Positions 9,849 through 21,168 are shown, counted from the stretch's first letter. The stretch: DNA of 64,000 nucleotides from Euptelea pleiosperma (GCA_035048495.1 CM068553.1:13269190-13333189); one strand, 5' to 3'. Numbers and translations are program-made. Notes: generated by a model not told the origin, from the letters alone.

Positions 9849-10600
9849 TCAAACATCTAAAGTCAGTGTCTCATACGAAATTGCCACGTGTCTTCTTCTT
9901 GTTGTTTTAGTTTCTTTTACTTTTATTTTTTCTCACTTTTTTCATTTACTCTCACCAAACCTGAGTAGGTTAACCGAGGAGGAGAGAATGAGTTTGTGGC
10001 TCGTGCCTATGTGATTTGCTACCGTACAAAATCCATGCCGCAAGCATCTTGCCTATGATTTGGTAGGACACCACACCACAGTGGTCAGGCAAGTTTTCCT
10101 CGTCAGTGGGGCACAATTTATGTAGTTGAAGTCGGTGGTGGGCCAATTATGTAGAAAACTTTTTATAAGTTGAAATAATTGTGCAATTATTGTTAATAAG
10201 AGACTGCATTTTGAAGTGGGGTCCACATCTTTCTCCTCTATCATTTCAATTTTGCTTTATCCCTTTACTTTATTCTTGCAATTATTGCATCTCTTAAAAT
10301 ATTTGCGTCTCCCCCTTTGACCATGGTCAACGAAGTTGACCCATAGTCGGTCATTGACGGTCTTTGAATGGACATCCAAACATTTTTTAAATGACTATAA
10401 TGACCTTGGTTGAGATGCAAATATTTTAAAAACGTTGGGTGCGGTAAAGCAAAAAAGTCCAATAATTTAAAAGAAAAATCAAAGCAAACGAGGTATATTT
10501 TTGGATATAGATGAAAATTGTGTTCATAACGCAAGAACATTCAATCCTGCTGGTGAATGTATCATCTCCTTCACTAGCTGTTCATATAGAATTGTATACT
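9849..10600. other. No gene seen
   Basis: Contains 'ctcaccaaacctgagtaggt' (about 9951-9970), an inverted echo of 8130-8150, and 'accacaccacagtggtcagg', an inverse of about 8018-8040. The 8000-8160 and 9890-10120 stretches are therefore arms of one large inverted repeat around the D cluster and a MITE A copy. The minus-strand frames here show no recognisable domain. Confidence 0.45.
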
Positions 10601-10604
10601 GAGA

Positions 10605-10870
10605 TCCCCTAAATCAGCCTGATTAGTGATTTTAAACCTTTAGATCGTAGTACTCCAAATAATGGTCAATAATGCTCAAATTCAGTCGGTTAAAATCAAC
10701 GCATGAGAATGACTCAAATCCAACGCTTAGAATTCACTGATCAAGTTGATTTTTGTTTTGTGGGTCCACCAATAGAATGGCCAAACATCCATATGCCCGG
10801 TATATATCCTCTAAAAATATGCGGCGTGGCTCATAATTTGGGCCTTTATTGACCGGTGCCAGTCAGCAAA
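10605..10870. repeat. MITE family A, right part
   Basis: Starts at the inner 'aaatcagcctgattagtgat', passes the centre and ends with degenerate 'gcggcgtggctcataattt'. The left end is missing. Confidence 0.5.
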
Positions 10871-10984
10871 GTTCTACTGACAATATATTAGGCCCACTGT
10901 CCCCTAAATGTTTGGGGTATCCGTCTGTGTACGTACAAACTGAGTGAGCTTGACTTGTGATTTCTATCCATAATTGGTAGAAGT

Positions 10985-11425
10985 CTCCTTCGCTCACTAT
11001 CGCGGTTAGCGTTGCCGCTCACTGCAGCCAATATGAGCCACGTGGAACATTCTTAAGAGAAAACTAACCGTATGGATGTTTAGGCAATCCCTGTGTGGAC
11101 CTATAAACCAAAACTCAGTCTGGTTAGTAATTTAAAACCATCTGATCTTTGTACCCAAATAATTGTCAATATTGCTCAAATTAAGTACTACGGTTAATAT
11201 CAATCCATGAAAATGACTTAAATCTAATGCTTTGAAATCACTGATCAGCTTAACAAAAAAAAACGAAGAAATGACTGATCAAGATTGATTTTTGATTTGT
11301 AGGTCCAACTAGGGATCGACCAAACATCCATACAGTTAGTGTCCTCTTAAGAATGTGGCACACGGCTCATATTGGCTGCATTGAGTAGCATCGCTAACTG
11401 CACCAGTGAGTGAAGGATTACTCAA
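10985..11425. mobile_element. MITE family A copy with extended ends
   Basis: Ends pair over more than 50 bp: 'ggttagcgttgccgctcact' and 'gcagccaatatgagccacgt' on the left match 'atattggctgcattgagtag' and 'catcgctaactgcaccagtg' on the right. The usual inner arms follow. It abuts the hAT MITE at 11452. Confidence 0.7.
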
Positions 11426-11451
11426 GTCTCAGTCTCCCTTGGCAAGACAAC

Positions 11452-11877
11452 TAGGGGTGTCAACGGGTCGGTTCCGGTTCGGTTCCTAAGGTGACCAGAA
11501 CCGGAACAAATGGTTCCGGTTCTTATCGGTTCGGGTACTTATCGGTTCCGGTTCTCAAAGTGATGGTACCAGAACCGGAACCGATTATGTAATTTTTTCG
11601 GTTCCGGTTTCAGTTTCGGGTATAACGGGTCCAATCTTGGTAATATGAGAATTTTTACACTATATTTATATATCGGTTCCGGTTCTTATCGGTTCGGTTC
11701 CGGTTCTTATCGGTTTCGGTTCCATATTAGAGTACCGGAACCGTAACCATTAGTTTTCGGTTCGGTTCAGGTTCCGGTTCTTTTTAATCGGTTCCCAAAA
11801 ATGTTGTACCGGAACCGGTGTTTTCGGTTCAGGTTCCTATTCGGTTTCGGTTAAATCGGGTAAAATTGACACCCCTA
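11452..11877. mobile_element. hAT-type MITE with 8-bp target duplication, filled with GGTTCC repeats
   Basis: Terminal inverted repeats TAGGGGTGTCAA (11452) and TTGACACCCCTA (ends 11877). The flanks are an exact 8-bp direct repeat, AAGACAAC, at 11444-11451 and 11878-11885, the size made by hAT transposases. The 426-bp interior is an irregular array of cggttccggttc and its complement. No ORF, so non-autonomous. Confidence 0.9.
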
Positions 11878-12189
11878 AAGACAACCATCATGATCCATTT
11901 CAACTGAGTGATCATGAGAGCTGATTAGTGAATTCTAAGCGTTGAAAAATTCCACTAGTTGGCAATGAGAGCTGTAGCGTGGATATCATCAGAAACAAGT
12001 GGACAAACTACAATATCACGCCCTTTTTGTCCAGATAAATGAGATTTAACTCGAGTAATTTCTTTAGAAAACTCCTTTTGACAAAAATACAAATAAAATG
12101 GCTATTCATGTTATTGACGTATTCCCAAAACTGATCTCTTTGTCTTATCATTTTGCCTTCTCCCTATATTTAATCCACTACATACCATA

Positions 12190-12340
12190 AAAATGGCACT
12201 TGTAATGTGTACACTTGTTTTCCACTAGGAAATGGCAAGCGCTTTTATAATGTGTATGGGACAATTGCACTTGTAATATGTACACTTGTCTTTCATTGGG
12301 AAATGGCACTTGTAATGTGGATGGGACATGCAATTGATTG
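12190..12340. repeat. Short tandem repeat, about two units
   Basis: 'atggcacttgtaatgtg', 'tacacttgt' and 'ggaaatggca' recur in the same order, starting at about 12193, 12268 and 12302. The frame at 12207-12482 derives from this repeat and is not a credible gene. Confidence 0.55.
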
Positions 12341-12359
12341 CATCAGTTGGTCATATGAG

Positions 12360-12650
12360 TTTGCTATTCTAAAATGGACCTACACACCGAACAACAGCTT
12401 GATTACTGCCTTGATTTTCTTTGTATCTTTGTACCCGGCCCAAAATAACGACATAATCACACAGTTGAAAATCAACACATGAATTACCCAAAATCATGAT
12501 CAAATCACATGGTTGAAAAATCAACCCGTGAAAAAGACTAAAATCCGAAGGATATAAAACACTAATTATGCTGATTTTTGGTATGCACGTCCACCTTGGG
12601 ATGGGCCTAAAATTTATACAGTTAATGGAGGGGTAAGAGTCCTTCCAATG
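12360..12650. repeat. Degenerate MITE family A copy
   Basis: Carries 'tggacctacacaccgaa', 'aacagcttgatta', a centre with 'gaaaatcaacacatgaa' and a right arm 'gctgatttttggtatgcac'. Both G-box ends are lost. Confidence 0.45.
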
Positions 12651-14100
12651 CCCGCCACTCACCGAAGGGTGCATTATAGTCATTTGTTGGGTCCTGTTAT
12701 TTTCATCTAGCTTGATTCAACTGATACTTCAAAAGAAACATGATCAAGGAACCAAAAAACACCTACGCCAATTCATCATCAAACCCCTTTTTTTTATAAG
12801 TACTTAACCCAACAAATTTGCAGATTTGCAAGACAACCATTCTTTTCAAACCTCAAGAAAATCTTGAAAGGCCTCCAAAATCTCTAATGATGGACTGGTC
12901 TATGAATCAACCATCTTTTCCGGGCAGTAGGTTTAAGTCCCTAAACCAACATCTAAAGTGAAACTGAAAGAAAATTGGAATGGTCCAACAATGATGATGA
13001 ATCAATATACGTCAGCAACAGTTTTCAGATTTCAGAAATTGGAAAGGGGAATCGCAACATGTAGTAAATTAAGGGGATGATTGATGAAAGCCTGAAGAAA
13101 GAGAGAAATGGAGACGGACCTGAGTTTATCCGGTAGCCGGCGATTTTTGACAGAGATACAACCAAATCGAGAGGAATGAGAGAGGCGTAGAAGGAGACGT
13201 TGCTTTGGAGTTTGGAGAGAAGACTGACAGAGGACGAAAGAGGTATATATGGCGTCTTTTTAGAAGTTTTTTTTTTTAAATTAGAAATACGTGTTCCAAA
13301 CGTGATGTAGAACAAGTAGCAGATTCTTTGATGGAGCTTTTGGATCGTCAAAAGTTCAAACCGTGCTAAAGGACATAACGAGTATTAACGGACTTGTTGA
13401 TGAAAAAAGGACGTAATAGGTATTAACGGAATTGTCAATAGTGTCAGAATCATACAAGGCCGGAGCTCTTGAAAGGAAACGACGAGAGAAGTAGTAGTCA
13501 CCACTTTGTCGTGATGTACGCTACTTTTTGATCAAATTCCATCGTTCAAGGGTTGAAAACGGTAGTTTTGCTATTTTAGGAAGTTTTTGTTTTAGCAATA
13601 ACTTTGATTATAGAAGTCAGAATCAATCACCGTCGATTCTGACATGTTTCTAGGTGCTAGTATTATCAGTTTCCATGATTAGCTAGATTTTGTCGTTTTT
13701 AGTAATTTTTCTCTTTTACTTATTTTTATTTTCCATTAAATAGGTTGTAAGCCGAAAGGCAAAAGCAGTTTTTGATCAAGAAGATTTTGTGATTTAGCTC
13801 CTTTGTGAGTTCTTCTCTATTTGGTGGATTCCAAATCATGAGATATATATTGACGTTGTTCATATCTCCATATTGTTTTATGCTGCGTCAAAAACGGATT
13901 CCTAAAAAAACTACCGAATAATCCGTACAGTTCAGATAGTACGGCGATTAAACCGGTTTTTAGTTAAAACATGCAATTCGTGTATAAAACGCGAATTAGA
14001 CACGGAATTGCTAACTAGGATCATGACATGATCTGTTTCAATTGGAGTAGAACTTTCTCGTTACTCAATGAAAAGAAAGGGAGTAGGAGCAAACTTTTGT
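12651..14100. other. Unassigned interval; possible leader exon on the minus strand
   Basis: No recognisable protein. On the minus strand, CATATATACC at about 13241-13250 is followed by a CT-rich stretch and, near 13122, AACTCAG followed by GTCCGT, which looks like a core promoter, 5' leader and splice donor. The 108-residue minus-strand frame at 13025-13351 spans it but shows no motif. No downstream coding exon was found. The rest (13380-14100) looks like plain AT-rich sequence. Confidence 0.25.
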
Positions 14101-14104
14101 CACA

Positions 14105-14350
14105 ACGTTGAGGCAGCAGCATACGAGCCAGCCATGTGGCACACTCTTAGTGGACACTGACCGTATGGATGTTTGGCCAGTCCCTAGGTGGACCTACAAA
14201 TCAAAAATCAGCCTGACTAGTGACTTCTAGGCGTTGGATTTGAGTTATATATTTTGATGGATTGATTTTAACATTGAAATTTGAGGTACAAATTAAAAGA
14301 TCCAAAAGTTTGAAATCACTAATCTGGCTGATTTTTGATTTGTACGTCCA
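14105..14350. repeat. MITE family A, left and central part
   Basis: Begins 'gcatacgagccagccatgtg', has 'tggacactgaccgtatggat', and stops after the right inner arm 'aatctggctgatttttgatt' at the join with BAHD-2 flank sequence. The right G-box end is absent. Confidence 0.6.
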
Positions 14351-14449
14351 CCTAAGGATAGTTTGGGTGCCCTCAGAATTCGTTGTGCCCTCACAATTCA
14401 AGGGGTGCGTTTGCGACAAGTTTACAAAAGCAAACTACTGCACAACAAT

Positions 14450-14748
14450 ATAATGGGAGAAGATGGGATCGCATCCGCAGTGGATGCGATCAGAGAGGCG
14501 ATTAAAGGACTTGACAATGGAGTTCTAAGAGGTGCAGAGAGGACTTGTTACGGTCACTGGGTTAACTCGGTACGGGTTTTACGAGACAGATTTTGGATGG
14601 GGAAGGACGAAGAAGGTGGAGTTGACATCGATCGACAGAACCGGAGCAATTTCTCTGGCAGCGAGTAGTAACGGAGATGGTGGGGTTGCGATTGGTTGGG
14701 TTCGCCACAAGAACGAAATGGATGCTTTTGCTTCTGTATTCGTTAATG
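14450..14748 (+). pseudogene. BAHD-2: C-terminal relic of a BAHD acyltransferase
   Basis: Only the last third of a BAHD gene is present, close to BAHD-5 from MGEDGIASAVDAIREAIKGL to FASVFVN. Two lesions are plain. First, 35 bp are missing near 14540 compared with BAHD-5 (the GWLSGLFSSDAR region), which shifts the frame. Second, the segment holding the stop codon is missing at 14748: the coding sequence runs straight into 'tgtatttgtttgagtgggcc', which in BAHD-5 lies about 80 bp further on. DFGWG is kept in the second frame. HxxxD and YFGNC are absent. The upstream text at 14355-14450 matches 41660-41715 upstream of BAHD-5, so this came from the same duplicated unit, minus most of the gene. No product expected. 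Confidence 0.88.
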
Positions 14749-14889
14749 TGTATTTGTTTGAGTGGGCCCATATGAGGCCTTAATTTTTTTAATTTTATTT
14801 TTTGTTTCGAGTGATGAAGCTTAATTTCACATCCTTCTCTTACTAGAAAAACTCTGATGTCCACCCCTCCACTTAAACCTTGATGTCCA

Positions 14890-15390
14890 ATGCATGGTTT
14901 ACAATAACGCCGTTTAAAAGTTTTAACCGCCGTTATGTTTAGAACCGTTTTGATGATTAAAAATTTTGTAATGGCATTTTTTTTTTGTTTTAATGGCCGT
15001 TAACGAAATTAATGGTGTTATTTTCTGAAAAAATATGTGGAAAAAAATGGCTGTTAGTTCTGTTATTTTTCGTTTTTGAAAATTTAATTCAGCACCTTTT
15101 TTTTTTCCATTAAATTCGTTAAAATAAGTTAAATTCCATTTTTTTTTTTCATTTTTGCCCCCGTCAATTACAATTTGTTTTAACGGCCATTTTAACGGTA
15201 ACGCCCCCAGTCCGTTATACGGTTAAAATGCCCTCTTTTAGACCTTGGTCAAATGTTTAGATGTCCTTTTCTTAGAATAAATTTTATTTATTTTTGCTAT
15301 ATGGAGAGTAAATTTTTAGTGGACCCTTTTTCTATATGGAGCGGTGGGGCCATCTCAAGATTGCTTTTTAGAAAAAACGTAAAAATTGAA
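14890..15390. repeat. Family D element and flank duplicated with the BAHD-5 unit
   Basis: 14890-15245 is a GTTAAAACGG-type palindrome. From 15180 to about 15390 ('ttttagaccttggtcaaatg' ... 'ggggccatctcaag') it is collinear with 47100-47284, downstream of BAHD-5. In the BAHD-5 unit the same element is split by a 3-kb nest of insertions. Confidence 0.65.
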
Positions 15391-15840
15391 AAATTTAAAA
15401 GATAGATTGTTATGGGTACGTGTCAAGTGTACAGGCTTTAGTGATTGAAATGGGTTACTGTAATAGTGAAGATTTATATTCTAATGGAAATGATAAGATA
15501 TAACCAAAGTCACACTTGAAAGTCTAAAATAATATACTAGTACTTGAAGTTGAAATATAAGGCGTTTTTAGGAAAATTAACAAAAAACATGTGTAGTCGC
15601 AATCGAGTAAGTGAGAAAATTTTGGAAGCGACCGGGGTTTTTGAAGCAGCGATCATGCGCCTAATGATCGTGCACCACATATACCCATGGTTAAGACCAG
15701 TGTTTGAAAACTCGAAAACTCGAAAACTCGACTCGACTCGAAAGTCTACTTAGTTGAGTTAACTCGAAGACTCGAACTCGACCCAAAGTAACTCGACTCG
15801 AGTAATATACTAAAATGGTAACTCATCGAATGGCCAGAAG
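15391..15840. other. No gene; ACTCG-rich low-complexity stretch
   Basis: 15391-15690 holds nothing I can name. 15700-15810 is an irregular run of 'ctcgaaaa', 'actcgactcg' and 'gttaactcgaa' words, a simple-sequence expansion. The 69-residue frame at 15544-15753 has no motif. Confidence 0.45.
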
Positions 15841-15844
15841 ATAT

Positions 15845-16110
15845 CTGTGGGCAGGGGCCACCCACTAGTGATTTATAGGCTTTGGATTGGACTTATTTTC
15901 ATGGGCTGATCTCAACTGTGGGAATTTGAGCAGTATTTGAGGTACAAAGATGCAACACTTATAAATCACTAATCAGGCTGATTTTTGGTTTGTAGGTCCA
16001 CTGTAGGAGAGGACAAACATCCGTATGGTTAGAGTCCTATAAAAGTGTGCCACCTGGCTTATATTGTGTCCCTGTCATTTTAGATCTGTCAACGGAGCCC
16101 GACCCTTAAA
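15845..16110. repeat. MITE family A, right two thirds
   Basis: Begins inside the left arm ('ctagtgatttataggctttg'), passes the centre and ends 'gtgccacctggcttatattg' followed by the gcccgaccct terminus also seen at 1831. The same right end recurs near 40705-40755. Confidence 0.55.
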
Positions 16111-16281
16111 AAAAATTTATATGCTGCAATAATGCGATTATGTTGGACTCCACGTACAATATTTATCTACAATGATTGCGATTATGTTTGACGAACGACG
16201 ACTGACGGACCGTAGTATGCGTTATTGCAACCTGCATATTCATGCTCTTGCTGCTGCTGCTGCTGCTCTCTCTCTATTGAT

Positions 16282-16776
16282 ATGGAGTCGTCATCTCACA
16301 AAGACACAGTGAAGGTGGTCGAGCTTTGCCGAGTGTCTCCACAACCACAAGGCTCAGTCGCCCAAACTTCTCTCCCTCTCACCTTCTTCGATCTGCTTTT
16401 TATACCGCTTCCACCAGCAGAACTCCTTTACTTCTATAACTTCCCCACTTCAAAGGCTCACTTCACACGCTCTCTCCTTCCCCACCTCAAACATTCACTC
16501 TCCCTCACCCTCCAACATTTCTACACTCCGGCTGGAAATCTGACATGGTCATCGGAATCTGACAAGCCAGTGATCTGGTTTACTGACGGTGAGTCAATAT
16601 CGGTAACTGTGGCTGAGTCTGGTGGTGATTTCTACCATATCTCCAGCAACCACGCACGAGATATGAATGAGCTCCGTCCTCTCGTCCCTACCTTGCCGGT
16701 ATCCGGTGCACTAGTCCTAGTCCTAGCACTGCAAGTCACCCTGTTCCCAAATTCTGGCATATGCATCGGAATCACC
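16282..16776 (+). pseudogene. BAHD-3: 5' half of a BAHD gene, cut by a copia LTR
   Basis: Open for 165 codons from MESSSHKDTVKVVELCRVSP to LFPNSGICIGIT, then broken at 16777, just before the position of HxxxD, by the LTR of a copia element. The 3' half of the coding sequence is not found anywhere in the window; a piece resembling BAHD 3' flank reappears at 33983. The first 38 codons resemble BAHD-5/6, while the rest (FIPLPPAELLYFYNFPTS, DFYHISSNHARDMNELRPL) resembles BAHD-1, so this copy looks chimeric. A CTG/CTCT-rich leader precedes the ATG, as in BAHD-5 and BAHD-6. The frame reads 6 codons into the LTR before a stop at about 16800. Without the catalytic His/Asp motif no activity is expected. 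Confidence 0.88.
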
Positions 16777-17465
16777 TGTTGGGTGTCCCTCCTCATTTGA
16801 GGTGGGACCCACTTCTTTTTTCTCATTCAATGAATGAGCTTATTTTTGTCCTTTTCTTCCCATGCCTTTAGGAATTTGAACAGGCACCTTTAGAGCAACA
16901 AGGTTAGGTACGGTCCATCCTCTTGTGTGTGAGAGAGAGACCTTTTGCAAGAATACGGAAATAGAACAAAAATGGGGGTTTTTGGAGAAGAAGAAGAAGA
17001 AAGGGTTTGCACTAAGATTCCATTGGGTTTTCATGTGGATTTCGCCTTTGGGTTTGTGACGCCTCATCCACACTCCGGGTTTGTTGTTTTCTTGCTTCTT
17101 CAAGTGTTGATTAAGGGTTTTCTTCAAACCTTGTTGGTAAGTTTCTCCTTTCTCGTTGTTGATTGTAATCTACCCTTATTTGGGTAAAGAACTTGATTTT
17201 CAAGAGAAGTTTGTTTCTTGATGTTAGCATCCTCTAGTATTATCTAGAGAAGTTGTAACCCCATTATCTTCATAGTGGAAGTTTACCAGACTAGGTCCCG
17301 TGGTTTTTACCATTCTCATTGAGGAGGTTTTTCACGTAAAATTGTAGTATGTTATCTTGTTCTATTTCTTTTTTATTATCTTGCTTCCATAGATTTTATT
17401 ATTGTGGGATTGCTCTTTGAGTTTACATAGATGGAAAAAAAGTGTGTACGGTTTTTTTTCCAACA
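16777..17465 (+). repeat. 5' LTR of the copia element inside BAHD-3
   Basis: Starts TGTTGGGTGTCC and ends TTTCCAACA (689 bp), with TGTTGG/CCAACA inverted ends. The primer-binding site TGGTATCAGAGCC follows at 17468. A matching 3' LTR is not present; the element's right part was lost at the 29910 junction. Confidence 0.85.
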
Positions 17466-17467
17466 AG

Positions 17468-17480
17468 TGGTATCAGAGCC
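17468..17480 (+). other. Primer-binding site (tRNA-Met type) of the nested copia element
   Basis: TGGTATCAGAGCC two bases after the LTR end, the canonical plant copia primer site. Confidence 0.85.
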
Positions 17481-17522
17481 TAAGGTTAGGGTTTGGGGGT
17501 TTAATTATTTCATGTATAAATC

Positions 17523-18037
17523 ATGGAGACGACCACCAATCAAATGGTGAACCTAAATGAGAACGTACAATTTGATGATTTGGAAGGCAAAGATGGAAGA
17601 CTTATTATATTGCAAGGATCTCTCGGAACCAATTGAAAATGAAGGAAAGAAACCGAAAAAATTATCCGATAATGATTGAAGAAACTTGATCGGAAAGCAC
17701 TTAGATTTATTCGACAATGGTCGGGTGATAGTGTTTTTCACCATGTCTCTACGGAAACCTCAGCATATTCACTTTGAAATAAGTTGGAAGGGATGTATGA
17801 GAGAAAGATCGCAGACAACAAGGCTTTCTTAATTAGGAAGCTTGTGAACTCAAAGAAAGTGGCCCAGTTTCAGAGCACTTGAATGAGATTCAAAGCATTG
17901 TGAATCAACTCTCCTCTATGAAGATGGTGTTAGATGACGAGTTGCAGGCCCTATTGCTACTCAGTTCTTTACATGATAGTTGGGAGACTTTGGTAGTCTC
18001 TTTTAGCAACTCCGCTCTAAATGGGGTTGTCACCATT
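17523..18037 (+). pseudogene. Copia Gag, N-terminal part, frameshifted
   Basis: An ATG at 17523 begins METTTNQMVNLNENVQFDD. After about 30 codons small indels and stops break the frame. The later stretch, NEIQSIVNQLSSMKMVLDDE to LVVSFSNSALNGVVT (17880-18035), is a clear copia Gag (UBN2) sequence. The frame stops at the insertion of the large gypsy element; the Gag resumes at 28910. It made the capsid protein of the copia element. Confidence 0.85.
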
Positions 18038-21000
18038 TGTCACGACCCTAAATCTGGGCATCTGGTTTGACCCATTTCGCACGGGTTGACTCGGATCCAA
18101 ACTCGAGTCATGATCAATTAAAACAAATCCCACACTTCAACAATAATTACCAATAAAATATTAAGGTTAATATCATAATTCATTTAAATGCTCATAACAT
18201 CCACTCACGACCATAAGAAGTTCAAGTATTTGGCAAACATGTAGTCCAGAGTACATTCACCTATAAAATGTTCAACCTTTTGACCATCAGATTTAGGATT
18301 TAAAATTTTGATTTATTTCTCTTAAACAATCCATAAATTGGCCGGAACTGTAAAATTCACCCATGGTGTCCCATACGAAGCACTTTAACTTTGATACACT
18401 AGACTGCCTTACATTTGTAAGGATAGCATGCACACATTGCTGGTCCCACCGGATAGTACAATAGATCTGGACGTTCAGCAGTCCATCCCACATTTCATGG
18501 TAGGAAAATCAGTGGGCGCTATCCACTATGCTGTCCGTGTCTAGACAGATCTCTATGGTCTGAAACAAATTCGTTTCGGGACCTCGAAATACATGTAGGT
18601 CTCATCCACACACTGACGTTGCTGGAAACCAACACCGGTCGCTACTAAGCACAACATTAAAATACACAGTTCACTCCAGGGAATCGGTCTACAACTCAAG
18701 TCGTTATTTCTCCGGTTGTCATAGTGGTCACACCCATGCATCATCCGAATCAGCCACGAGATATCTACTGGTAGAGGTCGGGTTAAACATGGGACTCTTG
18801 TTCGCTTTGGCTATTGGTTCTATCCCATTCCGGGAATCACGTACCCATAGTCTAAACAACTCCCATGTTGCCACACCCGTGAGCCAACATTTAAAATTGG
18901 CTCTCTCATAGCCGTTACATCCCCAGAATTTCTTCATGCAAGGTAATTTATAAAAGAAACACTTTACTCACATAATATCCAACACATGGTCCAATACCAT
19001 TCATGGAAAATTCCAAACTAAAAAATAACATGCAAATACATGGTCTAATACCATTAATTAAGGTGAATTGCTAACAAGATGTTCAAACTCCACTAATCAT
19101 TATCAAAACATAACCATATGTTTCCTCACATAAATTCATATATTGTCTCACATAGAATCATCCTTAAAATACTAATTTTTTTTCCATTATTAAAGTAATA
19201 GTAATGCCATTCAAACATTCTCCGTGAATTCATCGTGTCCAACACCGTCCTCTTCGTTCATCCCGAACTCCTCACTGGGTTCGTCAAGATCTGTAAAATT
19301 TCAATCGGTTCAACACCGTGAGCCGGAGCCCAGTAACAACAAGCGCATTTCCGACAATGATAATAGGATAATCATTCAATCTAAGCATGCATCTTGATAT
19401 AGGTAGCAGTGTACATTAACATAAGCGACATCCTCATTAACAGATCTCATACGTGCATTCATATCTTAATATGTTTAGCCCCCACCAAGGGAAATGATCC
19501 CACCAAGGGTTGTAATCCCACCAAGGGTAGTCCCCGCAAGGACAAATCGGATTGGACCAACCATCCCGCTAAGGTCTCATATGCAAAGCCACATGAAATG
19601 ACAGCACGTTCCCACGAATTTCATTTAATACATGTTGATCTCAACACGATAAATTATCATGCATCACAGGGTTGGACCAACTATTTCTCCAAAGTCCCTC
19701 ACGCAATACCATACGAAATAATAGCATATTCACACAAGAGTCCATCTAAAGCATGCTGATCACACTATGATAACCATAACGTACACATCACAAGCATACA
19801 TCACATTCGGATCATGTTTTATTCTACGATCATAGTCAGTACGCCTACATGTTTGAAGACGTGATATCCTACGGTTCAATGGCGACGGTGTGTGGTAGAT
19901 CGATTTGATCTCCTTTTCCTCTTCCTGCTACTAACGTTCTTCTCCACTCCCCTTCTCTCCTTTTTCTTAGTCAGAACACGTTTTCCCCCCCCTTCGGTTT
20001 CACGGCCAATGGTGTTTATTAATTGTGGCACCTCCTTTGGCCAAAGGGGTTTACGATTCATGTAGGGAAGGTTTCCCATAAGTCAATGTCACTTTCTATT
20101 CTAGATGATCACCATATCTGCATGTTTGATCGGTGATTATAAAGTTTCTAAATGATATTATGCTAAAAAGGTAGGTGATTATCCTAGGTGGTAAATTAGT
20201 ATCTTATTCAAAATGGTGCAAGTGTGTTAAAGAAAATAAGGGTACGTGTGTACTAACTAGGCAATATTCATTCTAGTAGCTAATGAGTACATGTTAACTT
20301 TTTTTATTTTATAGGGTTCATTCCTAAAGAGGTCCAGCTGATTGGTCAAGCAATTCAATGGTAAGGTGGCTGGTATACTAAGGTGTACACGTACCATCCT
20401 CAAAAAGGTAAGTGGTTAAGGGGATCCTCCCTTGTGTAGTTAATTTAGTAGGGTGCTATGCAAGGTAACTCAGACCAGTCCATTTGGACTTTGTCAAAGT
20501 CGATCCTAATCTTGATGTCTTACTATACACTTGGCAACATCCTATGCTATGTGGTCTAGTAAGGCTGGTCACACAATGACATGGCATTATGTCCAAAATA
20601 GGTTGAAGGTCCTTTATTTCATTTGACTAGTTGGGCACCTTTTCTTATTAGATTCAATGGCCGTTAGTATATGTGGGCCCCCCTTAATCTTTTAAATGCA
20701 AGAACGTGTTGGCAGGTGTGGTCTAATGTGTGTGTGTCAAGTCAGCATATAGTGAATTGTGAGTTTTTGTCAACTATGTTATGTTAGTTGGTGGTTAGAA
20801 CATAGGTTATAAACAATTCACTAATAACATGAGTGCATGAGATTAAATCATAAAAAAAAGTGTTACAATGATGAACATTTAGTGTTAGTGTGTATGATAT
20901 GCCTACAATTCATACTCTATGGCATTTCTCGAGCTTCCGAGTTAACACCAATGCCCGGGAATTCACCAAGCGTGTTCATAAATTCTAGTGTAGATTCCAT

Positions 21001-21125
21001 TAGTCCATTCATAACGTGTTTGAAGTTTGATACAATGTGTGAGTTCATGATCGAAGTTTTGAAATTTAGAATATTCGAATTGAGAATTCACGAAATTACC
21101 CTTGGGTGCGGCTTAGGATATTACA
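18038..21125 (-). repeat. 3' LTR of the gypsy element
   Basis: 3088 bp, matching 25833-28909 almost base for base. It includes a short triplication of 'atcccaccaaggg'-like units (about 19477-19525). Compared with the other LTR it has an extra 13-bp piece near 19787-19802 and scattered substitutions. Frames inside it (for example 19409-19759) recur in the other LTR only because the LTRs are copies. Confidence 0.92.
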
Positions 21126-21145
21126 ACCTACTCCCCTTAAAATAA
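21126..21145 (-). other. Polypurine tract of the gypsy element
   Basis: On the minus strand this reads TTATTTTAAGGGGAGTAGGT directly before the 3' LTR start (TGTAATATCC). The AAGGGGAG core is the expected plus-strand primer. Confidence 0.7.
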
Positions 21146-21168
21146 GTTTCGTCCTCGAAAGTTTAGAG

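Noticed and set aside
19470..19530. Regular short repeats 'cccaccaaggg' that might suggest a CRISPR-like array
   Set aside because: Only three or four units, no spacer structure, inside an LTR of a plant retrotransposon.
19409..19759. 116-residue frame repeated at 27204-27554
   Set aside because: It is repeated only because both copies lie in the two LTRs of one gypsy element; no domain is visible.
20837..21145. 102-residue + frame at the edge of the left gypsy LTR
   Set aside because: LTR sequence; the matching frame at the right LTR only became longer by fusing with copia Gag.
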